Of a stretch of 64,000 nucleotides of DNA, positions 48,789 through 60,203 are shown piece by piece. The notes beneath the pieces were generated by a model that searched no databases, was not told the DNA's origin, and saw only the letters and a list, made by a program, of their open reading frames with translations. The stretch's first letter is position 1, and each line of letters opens with the position of its first letter. This DNA comes from Roridomyces roridus (taxonomy: Eukaryota > Basidiomycota > Agaricomycetes > Agaricales > Mycenaceae): contig JARKIF010000031.1 of NCBI GenBank assembly GCA_029378245.1, positions 584,683 through 648,682 on the forward strand, in the 5' to 3' direction. A program made the position numbers and the translations under genes.

Positions 48789-51364
48789 TCAGTCTTCCTC
48801 CACCTCCGGCAAGACAACGTCGCATGCACGAACACCGGGAGGGCCGACCCTCTTCCCCCGAGTCGCATTAGGCGCCCCATTCCAAGCAGCCCTCGGCCGC
48901 GGCAGCTCCACGACAAGCTTGGCCTTCTTGGCGACGGGCTGCTCGTCCTCATCCTGGGAGTCGTCCCGCGCATGCTTGTTGACCCTCTTCTTCGTCTTTT
49001 TCACCGCCTGCTCCCCAGGTTCCTTGGCGGTGCGGCGGCTCTTGGCGGGAGGACCTCGCTTCGTCGACACCACCTGCTCCTCGCCCTCGTCATCGTCATC
49101 ACTCCTGTCATCGCTGCCACCCTCGCTCCCGCCCATGAGCTCACGCATCTGCCTCTCATGCTTCCCCCGCTCCTCGATCATCCGTCTAGCATGCTCATCC
49201 ACAGCAGCTCCGTTGGGTACATACTTTCCGTTTTTGAAGATGTACTTTGAGGGTGCCTCCGTCGGGACGAAGGGCTTGGGAGTTGCCTTGGACTTGGCAG
49301 ACGGTTTGGCAGGCGGCTTGGACTTGGGAGCGGCGGGCGTGGGAGTCGTTTTGGTGGTGGACTTGGAGGCGGCAGCCTTGGTAGACTTGGAGGCAGCGGC
49401 CTTGGTCGTTTTGGTGGTGGACTTGGAGGCAGTGGCGTTGGTGGACTTGGAGGCAGCGGCCTTGGTCGTTTTGGTGGGTTTGGTGGCAGCAGCCTTGGTG
49501 GACTTGGACTTGGCCGGTGCCTTCTTGCGTCGAGCGGTGTTGTCGTCCGAGTAATCCCCGCCGTAATCTACGAACGGCCGATCCTCATTGTCGCTGGGCT
49601 CTCCGTCGTCGTCACCCTCGCCACCGCTGCCCTGCACCCCATCCTCCGCGTCGCTCTCGAGCTCTCTACCCTGCGTCCGATGTGTCGCTCCAAGGTCATC
49701 CCGGACCTTGCGTTTCTTCCCCGCCGTCGCCAAGCCCTTGCTAATCAGCTTGTTGAAACGCCGCTCCTCGTCCTCCTCGTCCTCCTCCGTCCTAAGCTTC
49801 TTCCACTTCATCGATCCGTCCTTCAGCGCCTTGTAGATGCGGCGGACATCACCCGTGACGCTCTGCTTGGAAAGGCGCTTCCAAGGGACGCCACTGGGCC
49901 ACCCGACAAGTGCGACGTGCTTCGCTTGCACGATGGACTTGACATAGTTCTCGAAATTCATGGCAACATTTGGTTTGCCGGTGACTTGGACTGGGAGCTC
50001 GATAAGTATCCAGTAGCAAAGGCGGCTGGTAAAATGACTTGCCCAACCCGGACTTGATCATGGCAGCGCTGACGATGCGCATCTTCTCGACAGAAGGCGC
50101 GGTGATGGCCCCTGGAAATGGTCAATACATGAACAAGACGAAACAAATGAGCAGCTTACCTTCAACCCGTTGAATCTGCCACAGCTCCAACATTGCGTTG
50201 ATAACCTCCGGCTCGCGGTTGAGCATCTCCGAGCAAAACCCCAGTGCCCCGCCGGAGTGGATGGCGAGCGGTGCCGTGATGTCGCTGAAGTTGCCGCGAG
50301 TAAAAAAGGCAAATCCCACGATCCCTGTGCGCCGGTACAGGCCCGCAACCTGCGTTGGCAATTTAGAAACGAGGGATGAAGTAAAGACGAGAAAAAAACT
50401 CACCAGCTCGGAGATGACAGCCAATGTACGCTGCGCGTCGATTGCAGCAGCGACGTTGTCACCCTGCACCCCCGTCCGCTTTACCAGCCGCTGCGCCTCC
50501 AACTTGGTGATCATCTCCTCGAGGTGATCGGGGTCAACGTCGGTGAGGAGCGAAGGGTCCTTCTTGATCATTTGCTTGATCTCGGTCATATTGAAACGGT
50601 CCCCCAGCATTAGCCCTGGAAATGATCAATACAAGAAGAAAAGCATGAGGAGACGACTTACCCTCGTTTGCGATCTCCATCACGCAGGCAACCTTGGCGT
50701 TGTAGACGCTCAGATTGCGCTTGGTCTTGATACCAGCACCGTTGTACACCCGCCGACGAAGCTCTTTGAGCGCGATATTGTGCTTGGCAGCGACAGCAGG
50801 GAGTGCATCATCAAGGGCCTGTCGAAGGTCCCTGATATCGTCGGCGAGGTCTTGCGCCTTGTTAACGCGCATCTGCCGGCGTAGACGCGTCATCTGCGCG
50901 CCGTTCTTCTCCTTGGGCTTACGGTACCGCGCACGAGCAGTGATGATCAGGAGATGAGGGTTGCGGCGGGCATGGGTATTACCCGGCAAGGCAGGCGGCT
51001 CTGGACCCATGTCGACCTCGGGGACGACGGGGTGGACAGCAGGCGGAGGGAAGGCAGGCGGCTCCGGACCCATGTCGACCTCGGGGACGACGGGGTGGAC
51101 AGCAGGCGGAGGGATGGCAGGCTCGTTGGGTGTGGGCACGATGGGCGGCGTAGTGCCAGCAAGAGGGTCTGGCTTTTGCATGAGGACATTGTTGGTAAGA
51201 CTCGAGTGGGTGACGATGAGAGGGGTGAGGACAACAAGAGGGTCAGGCTCGCGCATCAAGACGTCCTTGTTAAGGCTCGAGTTGGGGATGAGCGGCGGGG
51301 TGATGATGGGAAGAGGGTCAGGCTCGCGCATGAGGATGTCCTGCGAGTCGGGGACGACTGACAT
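48789..51364 (-). CDS. Agaricomycete protein of unknown function (GFAFF...LVGWP family)
   Basis: Start at 51364 (MSVVPDSQDILMREPDPLP). The N-terminal 150 residues are Pro-rich repeats. A basic helical stretch (RRQMRVNKAQDLADDIRDLR) leads to MLGDRFNMTEIKQMIKKDPS, the exon with TGIVGFAFFTRGNFSD, and MNFENYVKSIVQAKHVALVGWP near 49920. The C-terminal 300 residues are low-complexity, alternating Lys/Ala/Ser/Thr (AAASKST repeats) and acidic blocks with many basic clusters, suggesting a nuclear or nucleic-acid-associated protein. I recognise the central pattern as a multicopy Agaricomycete family without assigned function. It is the first of four co-directional minus-strand genes leading to the Tet/JBP gene. 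Confidence 0.65.
50990..51112 (-). repeat. Tandem 60-bp coding repeat in the Pro-rich N-terminus
   Basis: Two near-identical units encode PPPAVHPVVPEVDMGPEPPA. Further upstream a looser LMREPDPL motif recurs three or four times. Confidence 0.8.
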
Positions 51365-52195
51365 TTTGAGTAGAGTAACTGGATAAAGAAGCGGTAGCGG
51401 CTGCTGGACGACGACGTCAGCCACGGCGACGAAAGAGAGAGAGAGGGAATACTTGCCAGAGAGGTGGACCAAAGAGGGCTACAGACGAACCACCGGGCTG
51501 ACCACCATAAACAATCGAGGGTACTTGTACACCAACAAAACACGTCCGTCACGCTGCACGTAAGAGCCGACAACGAGTCCAAGAAGCTTCCCTAGCGCTG
51601 GTCAGGACTATATTGCAACTTAATCGCAATACGTACCTCACAACGCCCGGAAAGCCAAAGTCCTATGCCGAATAAGCTGAGCCACTGTCTTTCTGTGAGT
51701 CTGGTGCTTGAGAAAAGGGGAAGAGAGGGCTCACCACCCATAGTTTGGAATGCAGTCGATTGGAGGGAGAGGACAGTGTACGGGGCGCTGGGATGCAAGC
51801 TGGAGACTCTCGCTGCGCCCTCGGAAACGTCGACTGACGTGTACACGTCACTGTGGCGCCCTCCGCCCTTGCCGCACGCTTGTCGAGGCCATGCTCGTTT
51901 GAGGTAGTAGAGCGGCTTGTCGAAATGGCCGTTGGGTCGAGGCTGCGGAGCATGACTGCTCAGGTGGAAACGGGACCATTCGAGGAGGAAGAAAGAGGAA
52001 GCTGATCACATCAGTCATATTATTCCCAATTGGGACAACATTTTCATTCGCTGTTTACAGGAAGACAATCTATGTACAGTAGCTAATATACATTTTTTTT
52101 CGACAGTGCGACATGTAGCAAACAATCAAACCAAGAAAAATGGGACTCGTTCCCCGCACAACACACCACAGAACCAAGAAAAACCCGCCCGCCCC
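51365..52195. other. Intergenic region in the accessory block
   Basis: About 830 bp with no recognised gene; AT-rich around 52000-52160. Confidence 0.45.
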
Positions 52196-53459
52196 TCAGA
52201 CACTGCCGCCGTCGACGTGAGTCCAGAACGTGAACTCGAGCAGTTTGTCGTGGTGGTTGTGGGCTACGACGGTGGGCTTCAGAATGCCTCGGCGCGAGGC
52301 AGCCAAGATAGCCTGACTCTGGTATTCAAAAAGTCGACCACGCACACCGGCGACGGCGTAGAGGAGGGGAGCGTTGGGGCGTGGGGCACTGTGGAGGTCC
52401 AAACGCGACTGCAGCACTGCGAGTTCACCCTCGGAAGGGTCGGCGTCCCCAAGGAGGAGCCTGATGTCGTCAAAACCAACGGCGGGGACAACGGAAGGGA
52501 GTGCAGCAGGGCTGGAAGCAGGAGCTACCACCGTTGATTGCGACAGCGATGCAAACAGCTCCGGGGACACGTCAGGCATCGACGAGATGTTGGAGAATGA
52601 CGAGGAGGAGGGGCCAGACGACGTCCGCGAGTGCGAACGGGAGGACATCGCCGACAGCTGCGAGGAGATGTCCGTGGAAAGCTGCTTGCGCTCACGCGAA
52701 CGAGGGCTGGGGGATATCTCGGCCAGGTGCAAGGAGATGGCGGTGCGGATTCGAGAGCGACGGTTGGGACTGGGGGACGACATTGTCGAGAGCATGGAGG
52801 AGAGCTCCTTCATGTCCTGCCCATCATACTCCAACTTCAGCCCAGCCGACTGAACGGCAGCGGCGTAACGCTGCTCGTACCCAGCACCAAGCTCAGCGTA
52901 GCGTTGGTTGTAGCCACGCTCATCGTCAGAGACATTGGGGAGGTCGACAAGGGATGGGCATGGAGAGGAGGGCGCCTCGTGGCAAGTCGTGTCGTACGAG
53001 GCTCCCACAGCGATGATGGCAGGAGGAGGCGCTGGGATAATGGGAGCAGGCGGCACTGGGATGCTTGCTCCAGGGATGGGGGAGGAAGCGAAGAAACCGT
53101 CGGGCAGCGTTGGCGTGGGGCACTGGTGAATATGGTATTTCAAGCAGAGGTCAATCCAGACGATCTTGGCACCTTTCGGGCCAGCCCAGCCTTTGCAGGA
53201 GCGCATTTGTGCATCAGGAAAGCCGTCCGTTTGCTGGCGAGCCAATTCACTGCAAAAATGTTAATGAGATGAAGAAAAATTGACAAAAGAGGACGCACAC
53301 GCTCGTATAGACCCCAATGTGTTCTCCAATGGCCACGGGGTAGAGGTTGTCGCGGTGGGGGTCATATTCATTGGATGTGTAGAATCGCGGGGTGCAGACG
53401 GGTCTGGAGGGCACGGCACCGTTGAAGAAGATATTATGGGCCTCAGCGCCGAGTAACAT
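52196..53459 (-). CDS. Protein with RNase H1-type hybrid-binding (Cauli_VI-like) domain and disordered tail
   Basis: Start at 53459 (an upstream in-frame ATG at 53489 is possible). Exon 1 ends in YPVAIGEHIGVYTS; a 5'-GTGTGCG intron joins it to VELARQQTDGFPDAQMRSCKG. Together these match the small domain found at the N-terminus of eukaryotic RNase H1 and in caulimovirus protein VI (YPVxxGxxxGVYTSWxEA...VxGFPxAxxKxF), which binds RNA-DNA hybrids or RNA. No RNase H catalytic domain follows. The remaining 300 residues are Ser/Pro-rich with repeated RSR/SPSP motifs and look disordered. The Trp usual after GVYTS is absent. Domain assignment is from pattern memory, so moderately sure. Confidence 0.6.
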
Positions 53460-53657
53460 GGTGGTGAGTGAGGAGTAGGGAATAGACAAAGGAGGAGGGT
53501 TGAGCTGAGTTTATATTAGACGTGCGCCACGGTTTCCAGAATTGTTTACGTACCCACCAGCGAGGCGGCTTCATTTCAAGGGATGTATTTCGTGTCCTTG
53601 CAGGCAGTGGCTGGCTAGAAGGCTCTGGAAGGGAAGTTTATTGCAGAAATGTACTCA

Positions 53658-54467
53658 TTAATCAGCCCAAAAATATTCGCCATTGTCAACGCCACCCTGA
53701 TCGTCATCCGCCGCGTGCCCGACGAGGACAGCATCCAAGTGCGCCATCTCCTGCGCCCATTCCAGTTCTCCCAGATCACTTAACAGGCGTACCTCCTTCC
53801 TCCGTCTGTAATGCTCCAGCTTGCATTGCTCCAGGTCCTCCTCCACATCCTCCTCTTCATCGTCCAGCGCCGCAAGCTCAGCCATCCCCTGCTGCCATTC
53901 CAATCTCTCCAGATCGGCCAAGCGATGCCTCTCCTTTATCCGCCTATACCGCTCCAGCTTCGCCCCAGACAACCGGCTCTCAACAGAGATCTCGAGTTTG
54001 TCCCCATCATTGACGGAGAGAGATGGAGCGGTGTCGTCAGGGTTGTTGTCGGCATGGACATACGGTGGGGGCTCGTCGGGGTGTCGTCTCTGCCATGTTT
54101 GTAGCCAGGCATCGTAGCCAATTTTGTCAATAGATTTCCTAGAAAACGAATGAGACGGCGTGCAGATATGCAGAGCTAGCAGACGCACCGACAGCGCCGT
54201 ATCATCTCCTTGTGAGCCAGCCCAGCACGATTGGTCTCCCTGTATCCCACAGCGTATTGATTTGCTTGGATTTTGGCGGCAGCATGAGAGGCGGGGTTGT
54301 TCTTGCACTTGGCGCGTCGTTGGCCCGCATAAGATCGACCTTGAGCAAGAACGTCGTCCCGATGGCTTGGAAGAGTTCAGCGAGGCGAGAAGAATCAGAG
54401 TGAGAACTAACCGCTGCCTATATGCAGCTTGGCGTTGCGCTCCAGACAGTCGGCCATTGGACGACAT
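53658..54467 (-). CDS. Charged helical protein of an Agaricomycete family, function unknown
   Basis: The start at 54467 gives MSSNGRLSGAQRQAAYRQR. Removing introns at about 54365-54410 and 54136-54183 gives RHRDDVLAQGRSYAGQRRA, KCKNNPASHAAAKIQANQYA, RETNRAGLAHKEMIRRCRKS and IDKIGYDAWLQTWQRR, then a highly charged helical C-terminus (LERYRRIKERHRLADLERLE, LEHYRRRKEVRLLSDLGELE). An unspliced frame is also open throughout, but its translation across the two putative introns looks non-protein-like. The basic repeats with AxYRxRxR pattern are seen in many short Agaricomycete proteins. No enzyme motif. Confidence 0.55.
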   Translation of the reverse strand: MSSNGRLSGAQRQAAYRQRLVLTLILLASLNSSKPSGRRSCSRSILCGPTTRQVQEQPRLSCCRQNPSKSIRCGIQGDQSCWAGSQGDDTALSVRLLALHICTPSHSFSRKSIDKIGYDAWLQTWQRRHPDEPPPYVHADNNPDDTAPSLSVNDGDKLEISVESRLSGAKLERYRRIKERHRLADLERLEWQQGMAELAALDDEEEDVEEDLEQCKLEHYRRRKEVRLLSDLGELEWAQEMAHLDAVLVGHAADDDQGGVDNGEYFWAD

Positions 54468-54926
54468 TGGAGGGCAGAATTGGCCAGTAGTGAAGCTCAG
54501 AAGGCCGTGAGTGGGGTTGGGAGGGGATGGCACAGATAAAAGCAGAGTTGGTGGCCCGATGGGGCGGTTGTGAGGAAGGGAGGATGATGAGGGTGGTGGT
54601 CTGGAGTAAGATATGACACTTGATCTAGCGGCGATTCCTGCCCAGGTGCATTCTCGACCACAAAGTCCTCAGTTAATTCCCAGAAAATTTAATTCTCTTC
54701 AGAATTCTATCAAGACATGGCTTGAGGCAGCACCAGTGGAAAGTGAGGTTTGTGAGGAGATGGAGAAAAAGAATCCGTGGCGATCGGACCGTGGTAGGTG
54801 AGTAACGCGCGTGGTAGGTGAGTAACAAGTCTCGTATCAGTGCTCGTCAAATCTTCGTCAAGCCTTGACCAGAGGTGTAGATGCAGGAGAATGTATTGGA
54901 GAGGTTAAGAAAACATGTTGTGTAGT
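54468..54926. other. Intergenic region upstream of the charged-helix gene
   Basis: About 460 bp. Contains a short direct repeat CGTGGTAGGTGAGTAAC-like (about 54790-54830). No gene seen. Confidence 0.45.
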
Positions 54927-56855
54927 CTACTGAGTAGCGTAAAGCGATTCGAGCTCGTCTAAGGTCGTGAAAAAGGAGAGTCCATCCTCCCACCGAGTGC
55001 CTGCCCCCTTATCTCTCTCCGCCTTCTGCTCTGGCGACGCGCGCTGGAGAAACTCTTCGTCCGTCATATTACCATTTGCCACCCAACGAAAGAGCGATCC
55101 CGAGGTGAACTGGGTGAAGGAGTGGCGCTTTTCGCCAGGCTGGATGGGGGTGTTGGAATGGGTGATAATGGAGGAAGGAATGAAGATGGTCGAGCCAGGA
55201 GGGAAACGTATGATGAGCCGTAGCTCCCAGAGTATGATGTGGCCGCCTAGATCGGGGTCATAGTCGCCGAGCGCTGTCACAGGGCACCAACCCGCCGCCA
55301 AGTTCCCAAAATCCCTGTGCGGACGAGTCACTGCACGCCCAAAGTTCCAGGTGCACGCTGCGTACACCCCACCCTCGAAATTCCACCTCATCTTCTTCCA
55401 GGCCAGAAGATCGTCCTTGCACTGTTGATAACGAGCGAGTAGTCGATGGGCGTATATGGACATTAATACTGCGATGGTGTCAACAAAGTCTACGTCAAGG
55501 TAAGGGACGGTACTTACGCATTGTAAATCCCACAATTCGGCCAAACCAACGGTGGCTCATAAGCTCGTCAGTGACCTGAGTGTTGGCGGGGTTGGTGTGA
55601 AGTTCGCCAGGCTCCTACAGGACCGTGATGAGCAGAAGGAAAGAGACAGCAGGGAAACACGTACCGTCTGACCAGTGCCAAAGGATGGCCCGCGCGTCAA
55701 AGCCGCATATTCCTCCTGCGCCCTGCGGTGTTGGTACTCCCGGGCAGAAAGGCGAATGCGCTCCTCGTGCAGCTCCATCTCGTGAGCAGCGCCATCCATA
55801 GCCACCTTCCACCCCTCGATATCCCGGGGTTGACCACCCAGGAGCGCGATAATTCGTCTTTTCGAGTCAACGATGGGAATAGTAATCCTGGAACGAGGAT
55901 GAGCGGAGGTGGCTGCGGAGATGAGAAGGAGGACTAACCAACCAAGCCAGGGAACATATCGGAAGCCCCGTTTGCCCACCAACGCGTCAACCTGCTCTTG
56001 CGTGTACATGGCAGGCCCCATCCCCGTGTCACCGAGGGTGAGCTCGCTCAGCTCGTCCTCGTACTCCCATGCACGAACGTCCTGACCTTTCCGCACTCCA
56101 ATCCACCCAGGCTTGGAGTGAGGGAGGTCATCGGCGTCGACGTTGACATGTATGGCGGATGACGTGGCCTCGTTCGCTCGTTTGAGATGGATGTGCTTGA
56201 GCTTCGGGTTGGTGGTGGACGCGGGGTTGAGGCGACGTTGGAAGTCGCGTTTGACCTTGGACTTGAGCTTGTGGTGGACTTTTTTTTGGAGTCGATCACG
56301 GTAGTGGGGGGTGGAAGTGGATGCAGCTTGGCGAGCTTGAGCGCGCTTGAATGTGAATTTGGTCTTGCGATGGTCGGCAGCAGATACACCAGACGCGATG
56401 GGAGGTGAGACGGGGGTGGGGACGGGAATGGAGGCCTCGGGGTCAGCCACTGGCACAGCGTCAATATGTGGCCAGAAATGGAAAGGTCAGCCACGCACCG
56501 GTCAAAGTCAGAGACAAAAGGGCAGGGACGATGATATCCTCCGGCTCGTCAAAGTTCCCGCTCGTCTGCTGCTCCTCAAGACACACCCTCAGCTGTTCCT
56601 CCGCGTCAAAGTAGACGGCAGGCTCAATGGCAAGACCCAGGGCGAGGTCAAACGGGGAGTACTCCTTGTTGGAGCGAAGACGACGCCTTGGCAATTGGAG
56701 GAAGCCTGTGGCTGAAGGAGTCAGCATCTGGAAGAAAAGCGGAGGGAGAAAGGGAAATGCAGCGCCAAGTTCCACAAGGGAGCTCTTTGCAGCCTGCGCC
56801 GGGTTCCAAGGTCGGATCCCCTTGCATGACAGAAGGAAATGTACTTACCATTCAT
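54927..56855 (-). CDS. Tet/JBP-like 2OG-Fe(II) oxygenase
   Basis: Exon 1 is tiny (ATGAATG, 56849-56855) and splices over a 140-nt intron to TGFLQLPRRRLRSNKEYSP. A long basic region follows (FKRAQARQAAST, HKLKSKVKRDFQRRLNP), then HRWFGRIVGFTM and the catalytic domain. Its signatures are WNFGRAVTRPHRDFGNLAAG with the iron-binding HRD triad, VTALGDYDPDLGGHIILWEL, FPPGSTIFIPSSIITHSN with the distal His, and GEKRHSFTQFTSGSLFRW with the 2-oxoglutarate-binding Arg. This is the fungal branch of the TET/JBP superfamily, relatives of which oxidise 5-methylcytosine or thymine in DNA. All metal ligands are present. It lies head-to-head with a KDZ transposase remnant 200 bp away, an association described for Agaricomycete KDZ elements. 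Confidence 0.8.
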
Positions 56856-57057
56856 GTGAATGGGGCCCGAGTCCAGTCAGTGAGGGAGAGGGAAAGGAAG
56901 GGAGGACGTGAGGACAAAGAGACGGGATTTCCGTAAGTGACGAGATTTCCGTAAGTCTATTGCTCCCGTGTCCTGTACGTGACTTTGTTGATCATGTTCC
57001 CGTGTCTGCTCCCGTGCCTGGATCTCGACTTGGCTATTTTCTCCTCACTTCCTGTCC

Positions 57058-57612
57058 ATGTCCATCAGGCGCTTCAAGGGTCGATCGCGGACATGGCAAG
57101 TCCTGGGCTCTACCACCGGCGTCGACGACTGCGCCCCAGCCCCACCAGTCAAGAAACTCCGTTTGGGTCCCATGAAACTTGCCCAGTATCAAGACAATCG
57201 GGCCATACAGCGTAAGGAAACCTGGGATGGTCAGTGGATGCAACGAAACGACAAGCTTTGGCTGACGCGTGGATAGTCATGTCCACCACCAATCGTCAAA
57301 ATCTTCTCGCCCTCCAAGAAATGGCCGCCGCCCCCGAATTCGATGCATCAAATGCACCAGATCTGCTGACGGTCGCAGGCGTGCTGGATGGGACACATGA
57401 AGCTCAATCAGTCATGCTGGTGGGGACCATGGGGGTGAAACGTTGGAGGACATCATTGAGCTTACAGAACGGGCAAGGTGAGTTTCTTTCGCTGGAATAG
57501 CACACCAATCTAATAACTTGTGTCAGGACTCGATGCAAGGATACAAGAACCCGCCGTGACCGTACTCAGAAAAGGAACGATGCTTTTGCCGCGCTGATGT
57601 ATGTGCTCTAAA
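57058..57612 (+). pseudogene. KDZ transposase, N-terminal fragment
   Basis: Starts MSIRRFKGRSRTWQVLGSTT and continues KKLRLGPMKLAQYQDNRA. A frameshift near 57262 separates WDGQWMQRND from ADAWIVMSTTNRQNLLALQE, another near 57415 precedes GGETLEDIIELTERAR, and after an intron TRRDRTQKRNDAFAA leads into a stop at 57612. These are landmarks of the N-terminal part of basidiomycete KDZ (Kyakuja-Dileera-Zisupton) transposases. At least two frame breaks make it non-functional. The likely continuation is at 59021-60203. Confidence 0.7.
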
Positions 57613-59020
57613 CCTACTATAGAAATCAACCAACTCAAAACAACAAGACTAGATGAGTCTCGATACAGACGAATCTATATCTAAACAACCCAATCACGAA
57701 GCTCCGGAGCGAGTGACAACTATATGACAGCAGGCGAAGGCGAGTATAAGTCCCTAGTACAGGGCCTTATGAAAGGTTGTAGGGAATACTGTGATATTGT
57801 CTCGATATGATTGGTCGAGTTTTGTATTGCGAATCAAAATCCTTGATGAAAACCAAGGATGGCGATTCTAAAGCGTTTTGTAGATTTTAAAGCTTCACAG
57901 CTAACACAAATAGATTGAGTTTGGCTAAAGCCGGGTTTTTGCAATAAAGCAGGTATTTGGGTCTCTCGATCCCTTTTACACTGGTATCTGAAGACGACAG
58001 CGACCGATACAACACGGATTTCACAAATTCCAACAATTCCTGAACCAATTCCTGACACTGAACACACAACCAGACCCTAACTGACACACAAACCGTACCA
58101 AGCCGTAGCAAGCCTTCCAAAGCTGCCACTGAGCTGAAACCCTAATCACAATCCAACTGGCACTCGGACCAACTATGCTTCAAACTCGATTCACACAACA
58201 GGAGCCAACAAACAACAATTTAGATTTTCAAGGGCGATTGCTTATTCTACGCAATGCACCTTCGAAAGCCTCGGACAAATCCCGTAGTCGCAGCTGGTAG
58301 CTTGCTAGTGGGGGAAGTATCCGTTTTCTTCTTGGGTAACACTCTATCTACTTTATACATGTCCGGAATCATATGATAGTACAAACGAATGGCGCAATAA
58401 TGATGAATCTCCCACGTATCCTGAATAGAAACGACCTGATTGGTTGATCTGGCACTGGTGCTCAGTCAGCGCGAGCCAAGCCATGATTCAGCATGTTATC
58501 TCGTGATTCCATCGCTGATCCATGACTCGGACAGTTTGGATATCTTGTATCCCTTCTTCCCCTCCAGAGTATGGCCTCAAAACGTACTCCCACGTGTTGT
58601 AGGTTTCGAACGATACCCATATCTCCCACTCTTGGTCTCGGATACCAGCAGATACTTGACCAAAAGTCCGTATCCAAGCCGGAATCCACTTGTTCCGACA
58701 GGTGATGGCTACTACGTCACTTCCATCGGACCCGTCTCGGCGGTCTGCTCATGTTTCAGGTCATTCGGCCGACTTGCCTATCATTCCGTGAACTCCCGAA
58801 CCTCCGAATTGCACTTGCACCAAGGTTCGAACTGCTGACAATCGTACAACGTTAAGAACTGTTTAATTGGTGTATCCCATTGGTAAGGCAGGTATCCACA
58901 CCTCCTACGTGTTTCGGAGTGAGTCCATCAGTCGTATCCAGGTAAATACCCTTCAACCTGTACAGTACTCTAAAGTATCCACCATACTGACTGTCTCTGG
59001 GCTCGACATCAGCTCTCGTA
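57613..59020. other. 1.4-kb AT-richer interval inside the KDZ remnant
   Basis: Separates the N-terminal and central KDZ fragments. No coding region recognised. It is less GC-rich than its surroundings, suggesting either an inserted element or heavily decayed transposase sequence. No terminal repeats were found by eye. Confidence 0.45.
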
Positions 59021-60203
59021 TTGAGATCATATAGTATGGAAACCACATCTGAAATCGTGCAAAATACGCATTTTCAAGGGCAGTCAAATTCCATGCTCAT
59101 CAGCGCAGATGCCCAGCATGCTCAAGGCGTACTCGGCTTTCCGTGCGCGCGGCAAGCCAGACAAAGGGACGAAGGCCAGCCAGAGCTTTACCAGGTCACG
59201 GTCATTGATCTTTTCAGTGCGTGCCTCGTTTCTTTCTTTTCATTTTCGATCTTACCAGAGGTCCAGCGGAGCAAAGTGAGACGCTATCTCTTCCCCTGGG
59301 TTGTGGGGTTTTTCAGCAGCCGCCTTCTTAGACTCGGCCTTGTGCCGTCTGTGCCGTGGACGCCCACTTTCGTCTTTACCATGGCCACCCTCGACTTCTA
59401 TCGTGTCTCCCATGCCCGGTGTCCTCAGTTTTCGATATACGCCTTTACTAAAACCCTGGCTGATTTACACGGGTGCGTGGTTTTATTGCGCTCCCTCAGG
59501 CTGTTAGCTGACTTTTTTTTACAGGTTCCTGTTCGTTCGACCATGCATCAACACTTCTCCATCGCCCTCGACCTCTACCTCGACCTACGTCGACGTACGG
59601 AACTTCAAGTATTGACACACCTTGGCCACGAGGATCCCGCCTGGCGAATGAAGAATTGTTGTCCGGCGTGCAGCTACAGGAAGACGAGTTAATTTTCAGC
59701 ATGCTGGTCACGATGGACGGGAATGACTCGTTGAAGCGGGTTCTACGACGCGGGCGGTGATGATGGCCCTGGGAGACGAATGAGCGCTGGGATGATCGCG
59801 ATGCAAGTGACGGGTATTACCTGCCGCGCGCGCAAGTCGATGAGTGGGCGAGCGCCGTCTGGCCAATATTTGCCTTCGGATGACAATGTGAGTTTTTCAT
59901 TTGATGAGTATTGTTTTGAAGGTTAATGGCTGGGCAGGGAGCGGAAAATCCGTGCAAGGAGCGTTGGAAGAATATGCTGAACGACGTGACAGCAAAAATG
60001 TGGGGCATCTTCGACGAGACGGGTCTGTTTCTATGCCTGTGTCGACACGGGTTTTGCTCTGGTTATGGTGGACATGCTGCGCAGCGGGGAGCTGTAAGTC
60101 TTTCTCCTCTTGAGCTTCAAATCTTACTGAATGACTTTGTCAGGTCTAAATATCCTCTGGCTGTGGTCGAGCACCTCCTCAAGCATTTCGGAGCCGTAGC
60201 TGT
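59021..60203 (+). pseudogene. KDZ transposase, central fragment
   Basis: Includes MLISADAQHAQGVLGFPC, then after an intron SSRLLRLGLVPSVPWTPTF and PQFSIYAFTKTLADLHG. WRMKNCCPAC precedes a frame change, after which the catalytic-region motif MLVTMDGNDSLKRVLRR (MDGN at 59713) and YYLPRAQVDEWASAVWP occur. Then come NPCKERWKNMLNDVTAKMWG and FDETGLFLCLCRHGF, a further frameshift at about 60055, and KYPLAVVEHLLKHFG. The match stops at about 60203, so the C-terminal third of the transposase is missing. At least three frame breaks. Read together with 57058-57612 it is one decayed KDZ gene. Confidence 0.75.

Noticed and set aside
48919..49554. 211-codon plus-strand frame, Leu/Ala/Val-rich, looking like membrane segments
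   Set aside because: Antisense of the Lys/Ala/Thr/Ser repeats of the minus-strand gene; a composition artefact.
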